A model generated the notes under the pieces. It made no database searches. It had not been told where the DNA came from and saw nothing but the letters and a program-made list of their open reading frames with translations. Of a stretch of DNA of 64,000 bases, positions 62,555 through 64,000 are shown in pieces (position 1 is the stretch's first letter; the number at the start of each line of letters is the position of its first letter). The position numbers were made by a program, and so were the translations under genes. This DNA comes from JAAZPT01 sp964544955 (GTDB lineage Bacteria; Bacillota; Clostridia; Christensenellales; Aristaeellaceae): NCBI GenBank assembly GCA_964544955.1, contig CAZJEB010000005.1:83567-147566 (forward strand), in the 5' to 3' direction.

Positions 62555-63976
62555 ATGGCAAACAATCGCCCAGAAATTAAAATTGACGTTAACAATATGA
62601 TGGCTGAAAGCATAGGTTATAACTATGGCATAGCTAATTACCAAATTGAAGCTTTGGAAGATGCTGCAAAAGCTGCAAACATAGCTGTACAAAAAAAACG
62701 TGGTACTGGTTGGTTAGGTTGGACAGAGTTACCCCATAATCAAACAGAAATTGTTGAAGAAGTATTAAAAGTTGCAAATGATATTAGAAACGAATTTGAA
62801 GCATTTGTGGTTTTAGGTATTGGGGGATCTGCCTTAGGCCCAATTGCTATACAACAAGCACTTAATCATTTACATTATAATGAGTTGCCTGCTGAAAAAC
62901 GTGGTGGTCCACGCTTATATGTTGAAGATAATATTGACCCCGAGCGCATGGCTGCACTTTTTGATGTTATAGATATTAAAAAAACCTGCTTTAACGTAAT
63001 AAGCAAATCCGGTGGCACAGCGGAAACAATGAGCCAATATTTAATTATTACAGAAGCCCTTAAAAAAGAAGTTGGCGAAGGCTGGCAAAAACACATTGTT
63101 GCTACAACAGATAAACAAAACGGCAACCTTATAAAAATGGCTAAAGAAAATGGTTTCCGTACTTTCTATATTCCATCTACCGTTGGTGGTAGGTTTTCAG
63201 AACTTACCCCCGTTGGCTTACTTGCAGCTGCTGTATGTGGTATTGATATTAAAGAAATGCTTGCTGGTGCTGCTGCTATGGATAAACGCACACAAAATAA
63301 TAATGTATGGGAAAACCCTGCATTATTACAAGCAGTATTGCAATATATTTGTATGGAAGAACTCGGCGTAAATGTTCAAGTTATTATGCCTTATGCTGAT
63401 AGCTTAAAATACATTGCAGACTGGTTCTGCCAACTATGGGCTGAAAGCCTTGGTAAAAATGTTACACGCAAGGGTATGGCAGTAAATGTTGGCCAAACAC
63501 CTACAAAATCTTTAGGTGTAACAGACCAACATAGTCAATTACAACTATATACCGAAGGCCCATATGATAAGGTTGTTACTTTAATAAAAGTTGAAAACTT
63601 CCGCAAACAAACCCCTATTCCCCATGGCTGTGAAGAATTCCCTAACGTTGCATTCTTGGGTGGAAAATCAATGAACGAGCTTATAGAAGCGGAACGCCAA
63701 GGAACTGCTTATGCACTATGCAGAAGCGGAAGGCTTAACCAAACAATTATTATGCCCGAAGTTAGCGCCTACACAATTGGTCAGCTATTAAACTTCTTCC
63801 AAATGACAACAGCTTATGCTGGAGAGTTGTTTGATATTGATGCATTTAACCAACCTGGTGTTGAGGAAAGTAAAATTGCTGCCTATGCTGTATTAGGCAA
63901 TACGGAAGAAAAATATCGCAAAAAAGCTGAGGAGATGAAAAATGCTCCTGAAGCTCAAGCTAAATATATTCTATAA
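62555..63976 (+). CDS. pgi: Glucose-6-phosphate isomerase
   Basis: 473 residues. Interconverts glucose-6-phosphate and fructose-6-phosphate. Phosphate/active-site motifs: FVVLGIGGSALGPIAIQQAL, NVISKSGGTAETMSQYLI, STVGGRFSELTPVGLLAAAVCGI and SLGVTDQHSQLQLYTEGPYDK. ATG 62555 is chosen because AAAGGTGG lies ten bases upstream; the frame opens 11 codons earlier without a site. With pfkA, it supplies upper glycolysis. Only 24 bases follow in the window; no terminator can be judged. Confidence 0.97.
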   Translation: MANNRPEIKIDVNNMMAESIGYNYGIANYQIEALEDAAKAANIAVQKKRGTGWLGWTELPHNQTEIVEEVLKVANDIRNEFEAFVVLGIGGSALGPIAIQQALNHLHYNELPAEKRGGPRLYVEDNIDPERMAALFDVIDIKKTCFNVISKSGGTAETMSQYLIITEALKKEVGEGWQKHIVATTDKQNGNLIKMAKENGFRTFYIPSTVGGRFSELTPVGLLAAAVCGIDIKEMLAGAAAMDKRTQNNNVWENPALLQAVLQYICMEELGVNVQVIMPYADSLKYIADWFCQLWAESLGKNVTRKGMAVNVGQTPTKSLGVTDQHSQLQLYTEGPYDKVVTLIKVENFRKQTPIPHGCEEFPNVAFLGGKSMNELIEAERQGTAYALCRSGRLNQTIIMPEVSAYTIGQLLNFFQMTTAYAGELFDIDAFNQPGVEESKIAAYAVLGNTEEKYRKKAEEMKNAPEAQAKYIL

Positions 63977-64000
63977 TTAATTTAAAAAAAGCAAGCCTAA

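Overview
This is a compact, AT-rich stretch of chromosome from a Gram-positive bacterium, almost certainly a member of Clostridia (Bacillota). The evidence is a SCIFF peptide plus its radical-SAM maturase (a clostridial hallmark), HPr kinase/phosphorylase, T-box leaders on thrS and serS, the ylxM-ffh-rpsP-khpA-rimM-trmD run, a cobalamin riboswitch, a lysylphosphatidylglycerol-synthase-type membrane protein and a sortase-type C-terminal anchor. Genus and species cannot be read from the sequence. No prophage, insertion sequence, integrase or CRISPR array was seen.

Layout. 1-3 kb: a partial beta-helix glycosidase-like gene diverges from the SCIFF precursor and its maturase. 3-12.7 kb: a secreted HtrA protease, then leftward housekeeping genes: SCP2-like protein, asnS, ROK glucokinase and hprK; tadA; thrS with a T-box; yraN and glyA; SRP RNA. 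12.8-20.7 kb: a secreted transglutaminase-like protein, serS with a T-box, a YaiI-type protein, an LPG-synthase-type membrane protein, rmuC, recR, ybaB and a DUF4097-like protein. 20.8-25.5 kb: the SRP/ribosome-maturation operon, ending in a Wzz-like membrane protein where rplS is usually found. 25.6-37.3 kb: an accessory, surface-oriented region. It holds a beta-helix cell-wall protein split by an in-frame TAG, a uridine-kinase-like protein, a glycosyltransferase, a Gx-transporter/HepPP-synthase-I-type membrane protein followed by a six-domain FMN-binding protein, and a 1,322-residue secreted protein with eight Ig-like repeats and a C-terminal caspase-like protease domain. 37.4-45.7 kb: envelope/stress genes (zinc ribbon, two TPM-domain proteins, PucR-type regulator, CtpA protease, tRNA-Val, XpaC, TelA, LemA-like, SRAP). 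45.7-48.7 kb: an ABC importer of the BtuFCD/FecCD type under a cobalamin riboswitch. 48.7-53.5 kb: an unusual leftward, overlapping cluster: Lgt-like membrane protein, two NAGPA-type phosphodiester glycosidase-domain proteins, a secreted LRR protein and a secreted PIG-L deacetylase. 53.7-64 kb: trpS, two FAD oxidoreductases, a holin-4-like protein, surE, an exonuclease, a nucleoside kinase, and the divergent glycolytic genes pfkA and pgi.

The most unusual content lies in four places. One is the six-fold FMN-binding protein, whose last four domains came from a 909-bp duplication of a two-domain block. The second is the surface caspase-like protein. The third is the Lgt-like/phosphodiester-glycosidase/PIG-L/LRR cluster, which looks like an undescribed system for remodelling an extracytoplasmic glycan or glycolipid. 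The fourth is a SCIFF precursor with an extra cysteine and a long tail. All product calls come from reading motifs by eye; no database search was run.
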